A stretch of 28,969 bases of DNA from contig CAZEPM010000010.1 of NCBI GenBank assembly GCA_964514145.1, positions 1-28,969 of the forward strand, given 5' to 3'. A model generated the notes under the pieces. It had not been told where the DNA came from and made no database searches. It was given only the letters and a program-made list of their open reading frames with translations. Shown piece after piece: positions 25,505 through 28,969 of this stretch. Within the stretch, counting starts at the first letter, position 1, and the number at the start of each line of letters is the position of its first letter. The position numbers were made by a program, and so were the translations under genes. Source of the DNA: Phocaeicola_A sp964514145 (GTDB taxonomy: Bacteria; Bacteroidota; Bacteroidia; Bacteroidales; Bacteroidaceae).

Positions 25505-26667
25505 ATATCTTCTAATGCAACGGTCGTAAAGACTATGTGTCCGGGTATGTCGCCGGTTGTAGCCGACCATTTCAGGTTTCCTTCGGGCGAAAAGCAATAG
25601 ATGGTGCCGGGAGTGATGTAGTCTTTGGCATCGGCCACAAAGATTTCTTTGGTGTTCGGATTGACGGCTAGTCCGTAGGGCATCGTAATCTTTGTTTCTG
25701 TTCCGTCTTTAATGAAGTTGTTGCTGACAATTTGTTTGGTTTTGATGTTGTAGATGGTGTAAGAAATATCCCACGTCATGCTGGTATAGCTATAGGCCGT
25801 GCAATACGCATATAGCGAGTCACCGCTCAGGCAAAGTTCGTTGGCCGGAACGTTCAGGACGTCGGTCACCATGTCTGTCTGTGAGTCGATGACAAAGGTG
25901 TTGGGATCTATGTCATAATAATCGCCGCGTGAGGTCACATAGATGTTGCCATTGTCATCGGCTACCATTTTGTGTAAGTTGATTTCAACGGGAATCTTTT
26001 TTAGTTCCTTAAATTCATTCAGATCGATAACAGAGACTGTTTCGTCGTAATTCGGTACCCGATAGCCGCCGGAATTGGCCACATACAGTTTAGAGCCGAT
26101 TATCACCATATCCTCGGGTTGATAGCCTACTGTGCAGGTGTCGACAACTTGCAGAGAAGCCGTGTCTATCTTGGCGACATAGCCCAGTCGCGAATTGGGA
26201 TCGAGCTGCACCTCTCCGGCGTAAGAACTTACGTAAGCATAACCATCTTTGAAAGCCAGATAGCGGCAGTTGGGGACGGGGATGGCCGTTATGTGGGTGG
26301 CGGTGTGAACGTCCATGACTTCGACCACGTTAGAGCAGTTTATCACTGCATAGATTTTGCTGCCATAAATTGCAATATCGTTTCCGACGTCACCCAGTTC
26401 ACGGTCGACAGTCGGGTTGCGTTCCGGATAGATGTTGCGATTATAGGTGCCGGTCGTATAATCGTAGTAGTCGAGAGTGGCGCTGTTGGTGCCCATGTTG
26501 CCCTCGTTGAGCAGGAAGAAACCTTTGATTTCACTGTTTGGGTCGCCTGTTGAGACTTGCGTCCCTTCGGAACGGATCAGCATCTCATCGTCGCTCCGGC
26601 ATGCGTTTAGCATAAGGAGGGTCAGGAGTGCGATGAAAAAAGGTGAGCTAAATGGTTGTACTTTCAT
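25505..26667 (-). CDS. btuG: BtuG-like corrinoid-binding beta-propeller lipoprotein, C-terminus lost in gap
   Basis: YncE/YVTN-type beta-propeller lipoprotein, 387 residues visible. The lipobox LNAC is followed by RSDDE, close to the S(D/E)3 surface-export signal of Bacteroidetes. Propeller blades are recognised by repeats such as GSKLYVANSGG, ETVSVIDLNEFKELKKIPV and GYVAKIDTASLQVVDTCTV. BtuG proteins of Bacteroides bind cobalamin very tightly and sit on BtuB as a lid. Placement directly after btuB (23-base spacer) behind a cobalamin riboswitch makes that assignment good. It ends near GDIPGHIVF, typically close to the C-terminus, so only a few residues are probably missing. It could be a related propeller with different corrinoid preference. 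Confidence 0.75.
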
Positions 26668-26690
26668 AATTAATATATTTGATGATGTTT

Positions 26691-28565
26691 TTAGATTTCT
26701 ACGTTAAGTGTGAAGCGGAAGTTGGTGCCCGGCATGGGATACCACTGCACGACTTCGTATTGCTGGTTGAACACGTTGTTGACTTCGGCCGTCACGCGCC
26801 AGTCTATTTTCCATAACAGGAAGCGTTTCGAGAGCGAGAGATCGCTGGTGTACCACGGTTTGGAGTAGTTTTCCGGAATGTTTGCGCTCGATTCGTATCG
26901 TTCGCCCGTATAGATGAAACTGTAGTTGAAGTCCCACGATTTGTAGTTCAGTCGGGCTACCGCCGAGGCACTGTGCCATGGGATATAGGGAATTTGTCCA
27001 CCATAGTAACTGCTTTCGGGGTAGGTGAAGTCTTGTGCCTTTTCGTAGGTGTAGTTTGCCCGCAGATGAACGTGGATGTCTTTTCCGATGTGTCCCGATG
27101 CTTGGGCGGAAAAGTCGAGTCCGCGTATTTCCACATAGCCGAGGTTTATCATCGTCCATCGGAATTGGTTGGAGGTGGGCATGGCAATAATTTTGTCTTT
27201 CACTTCGTTGTAATAAGCGTCTGCCTGAAATTCAATTCTGTCCAAGAACCGATGGCCAGACCAGTTGAGGGCATACGTCAGTCCGACGTTGTATTGCATG
27301 GCAAGTTCCGGACTGAGGTTGGTGTTGCCTATGAAGGTGTAGTAAAGGTCGTTGAGCGTGGGCATGCGGAACGTTTTCTTATAGAAGGCACGCAGATTGA
27401 AATTTTGTCTGGCAAACGGTTTCCAAGAGANNNNNNNNNNNNNNNNNNNNNNNNNNNNNNNNNNNNNNNNNNNNNNNNNNNNNNNNNNNNNNNNNNNNNN
27501 NNNNNNNNNNNNNNNNNNNNNNNNNNNNNNGATGGAGAAGTAATTTGCTGCGGAGAAATAGCTTTCTTGCTGTTTGTAGTGATTGTTGATGTACATGGTG
27601 GTGACATCTTTGCGCGGGTCGGCCAGGTAGTGCAGGTAGTCGTATGCATACTTGCCGTTGAGCATCAGACTGTAGTAGGAGTTGAAATATTTGCGGAAGG
27701 AGCCTTGTACAAATACGTTGGTATCCCATTGACGGTCTTCGTGTACATATTCTCCGGGGTTGCGTACGGCGGCTCCCGGCAATCCCCGTTCGGAGTCGTA
27801 CAGGTAGGCTTTGGCCTTCCAATCGCCGTTTTCGATGTTGCCCCAAACACCGTATTCCACTCGGAGCGCGTTGACGTCGCCGTTGCGACGCGTGTCGGTG
27901 ACATCGTATCCGCCTTCTTTGCGGAACCGGAACTTGTATTTGCCGTTCGTGTACATGTATTCGGCGCTAAGCGAACCGATGATGTGTTTGTTCCACCGGT
28001 GTTCGACGAGCACCGCAGGGTTGGCAAGTCCGAAAGAACCGGTCTTGAAGGTTCCTTTCAGATGCAGCTTCTTGCCGTCTTCCAAAACAGGCCGACGGGT
28101 ACGCATATAAATCGCGTTGGCCGAGCTGAAGTCTTTGGCCGACTGGAAGATGTCACTTTTCTGTCCGTTGTATAACGAAATCGTTTCCATGTTATCCAGC
28201 GAAAATCGCCCCAGATCTACTTGTCCGTTTTGGGCATTTCCTAATTGTATGCCATCGTAAAAGACGCCTACATGCTGAGTACCTAATCCTCTGATGTTGA
28301 CTGTCTTCAATCCGCCAATGCCACCGTAGTCTTTGATTTGGAGTCCGGAAAAATATCGGAGAGCGTCTGCGACCGACAGGCTGTTCAAAGCCTCTAACGC
28401 TTCTTTTGAAAGTGTTTGCGCCGGAACAATTTCCATGGAAGACTTCGCGGTGACAATAACTTCATCGATGTGTTGCACACTGTCGGCTCTGCTTTGTGTC
28501 CATGCCGGTAAGGCCTGTGTAAACAGACACGTCGTGCAGAGCGCCTTAAAAGCTTGTCTCCACAT
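26691..28565 (-). CDS. btuB: TonB-dependent corrinoid receptor BtuB, internal gap
   Basis: Outer-membrane beta-barrel receptor that imports cobamides using TonB energy. A signal peptide (about 1-25) precedes a TonB box (DEVIVTA). The plug domain follows, with SVADALRYFSGLQIKDYGG, VNIRGLGTQHVGVFYDG and NAQNGQVDLGRFSL. The barrel includes the conserved FRMPTLNDLYYTFIGNTNL, and the protein ends in an aromatic-rich final strand (FRFTLNVEI). A 100-N run at 27431-27530 sits in the barrel; by comparison with BtuB proteins I recall, some 60-80 residues are probably absent, so the true gene is likely longer than shown. Frame agreement across the N run is by chance. It is the first gene after the riboswitch and terminator. 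Confidence 0.9.
   Translation of the reverse strand: MWRQAFKALCTTCLFTQALPAWTQSRADSVQHIDEVIVTAKSSMEIVPAQTLSKEALEALNSLSVADALRYFSGLQIKDYGGIGGLKTVNIRGLGTQHVGVFYDGIQLGNAQNGQVDLGRFSLDNMETISLYNGQKSDIFQSAKDFSSANAIYMRTRRPVLEDGKKLHLKGTFKTGSFGLANPAVLVEHRWNKHIIGSLSAEYMYTNGKYKFRFRKEGGYDVTDTRRNGDVNALRVEYGVWGNIENGDWKAKAYLYDSERGLPGAAVRNPGEYVHEDRQWDTNVFVQGSFRKYFNSYYSLMLNGKYAYDYLHYLADPRKDVTTMYINNHYKQQESYFSAANYFSIXXXXXXXXXXXXXXXXXXXXXXXXXXXXXXXXXXSWKPFARQNFNLRAFYKKTFRMPTLNDLYYTFIGNTNLSPELAMQYNVGLTYALNWSGHRFLDRIEFQADAYYNEVKDKIIAMPTSNQFRWTMINLGYVEIRGLDFSAQASGHIGKDIHVHLRANYTYEKAQDFTYPESSYYGGQIPYIPWHSASAVARLNYKSWDFNYSFIYTGERYESSANIPENYSKPWYTSDLSLSKRFLLWKIDWRVTAEVNNVFNQQYEVVQWYPMPGTNFRFTLNVEI
27431..27530. other. 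Assembly gap inside btuB
   Basis: One hundred N in the barrel region. The flanks share no overlap, so sequence is truly missing. Both sides are clearly the same receptor in the same frame. Confidence 0.85.
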
Positions 28566-28586
28566 TGCTTAATTATTTTGATTACT

Positions 28587-28619
28587 AAAAAAATCCGCTA
28601 TCCTAACCCCGGAGGATAG
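28587..28619 (-). terminator. Intrinsic terminator between riboswitch and btuB
   Basis: On the minus strand CTATCCT (28613-28619) pairs with AGGATAG (28598-28604) around a short CCGGGGTT loop. Seven T follow soon after (28587-28593). It lies after the riboswitch and 21 bases before the btuB ATG, the arrangement of a transcription-attenuating expression platform. Confidence 0.7.
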
Positions 28620-28631
28620 TGAAAAATGAAT

Positions 28632-28806
28632 GATGGCAGGTCTTCTGACTGACTCCCTTTTTGAATCCTTCCCGATGTGTTTGCTGACATCAGTGGCTTG
28701 AGTAATTTTCAAAAAGTTGAATGGAGTTTCACAGCAGCGGGACTGTTCGGGACTTTCACCCGATTCCCTTTTAATCCGTTGCCTGAACAGGCAATCGAAA
28801 CCAATT
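28632..28806 (-). promoter_or_regulatory. Cobalamin riboswitch
   Basis: On the minus strand the conserved core is nearly complete. It has GGGAATCGGGTGAAAGTCCC (28749-28768), then CAGTCCCGCTGCTGTGA, then AAGCCACTGA (28690-28699). The B12 box AGTCAGAAGACCTGCC lies at 28635-28650. A 7-base-pair hairpin (TTGCCTG/CAGGCAA, 28779-28794) sits at the 5' side. It precedes btuB, so bound adenosylcobalamin or another corrinoid should reduce expression of the operon. Confidence 0.93.
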
Positions 28807-28812
28807 CGGCAG

Positions 28813-28840
28813 CAAAAGTAATGATTTATACGGATAGCAA
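28813..28840 (-). promoter_or_regulatory. Probable promoter of the riboswitch-btuB operon
   Basis: TACTTTTG (28813-28820, minus strand) fits TAnnTTTG, and a TTG (28838-28840) lies 17 bases upstream as a weak -33 element. Transcription would begin near 28806, exactly where the riboswitch structure starts. The remaining 129 bases to the window end are AT-rich, with no gene seen. Confidence 0.5.
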
Positions 28841-28969
28841 TGTATAAAACTGAGAAAAATTGTGAATACAGTGAAATAAATATGATAGAGTCGGTTGTTC
28901 TGCTAGAAAAAAAAATAAAAAATTTAGCAATATTCGATACATGGAATATCCTTGTCTTGTGCTTTTTTT

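Noticed and set aside
26973..28175. 400-codon plus-strand open frame opposite btuB
   Set aside because: It runs through the N gap and antisense to an obvious TonB receptor, with no domain of its own.
1..28969. CRISPR array, insertion sequence, prophage, tRNA or rRNA
   Set aside because: I saw no regularly spaced DNA repeats, transposase or integrase, cloverleaf or rRNA signatures on either strand. The repeats in the solenoid genes are at protein level.

Overview
The window looks like a stretch of a Bacteroidales chromosome (Bacteroides/Phocaeicola-type), probably from a draft or metagenome assembly. The signs are: a complex I cluster with fused nuoC-nuoD and no nuoE/F/G, a fused MurF-alanine racemase, a GSCFA-domain protein, surface lipoproteins with an acidic stretch just after the lipobox cysteine, and promoters of the Bacteroides type (TAnnTTTG at -7). 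Three 100-base N runs (20390-20489, 25405-25504, 27431-27530) all fall in the right-hand locus.

Layout. (1) 342-10274, minus strand: ten genes nuoA-B-CD-H-I-J-K-L-M-N, an 11-subunit-type proton-pumping complex I without the NADH-oxidising module. A hairpin plus T-tract follows nuoN. A good promoter lies near 10677-10710, which gives a leader of about 395 nt before nuoA. (2) 10769-15482, minus strand: dxs-trkA-trkH, tightly packed. trkA is interrupted by one in-frame TAG, so only a truncated TrkA plus a separate C-terminal RCK piece can be made. (3) 15570-19003, plus strand: a GSCFA protein overlapping a MurF-Alr fusion for peptidoglycan precursor synthesis. Paired terminator hairpins separate it from the convergent locus. 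(4) 19176-28820, minus strand: a corrinoid (vitamin B12) uptake locus. It runs promoter, cobalamin riboswitch, intrinsic terminator, btuB (TonB-dependent receptor), a btuG-like beta-propeller lipoprotein, a PKD-domain protein, and two tandem paralogous solenoid (receptor L-domain/LRR-like) lipoproteins.

How it works together. The riboswitch and the terminator just before btuB suggest that corrinoid shuts off the whole surface apparatus by early termination. BtuB and the BtuG-like protein have known B12 roles. The PKD protein and the two solenoid lipoproteins are the least understood part: they are probable outer-surface proteins placed in the same transcription unit, and they are the best candidate here for an undescribed component. 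The gene at 19176-21655 looks split by an assembly gap, but the gap is flanked by an identical 55-base overlap. Collapsing it restores one open frame of about 774 codons.
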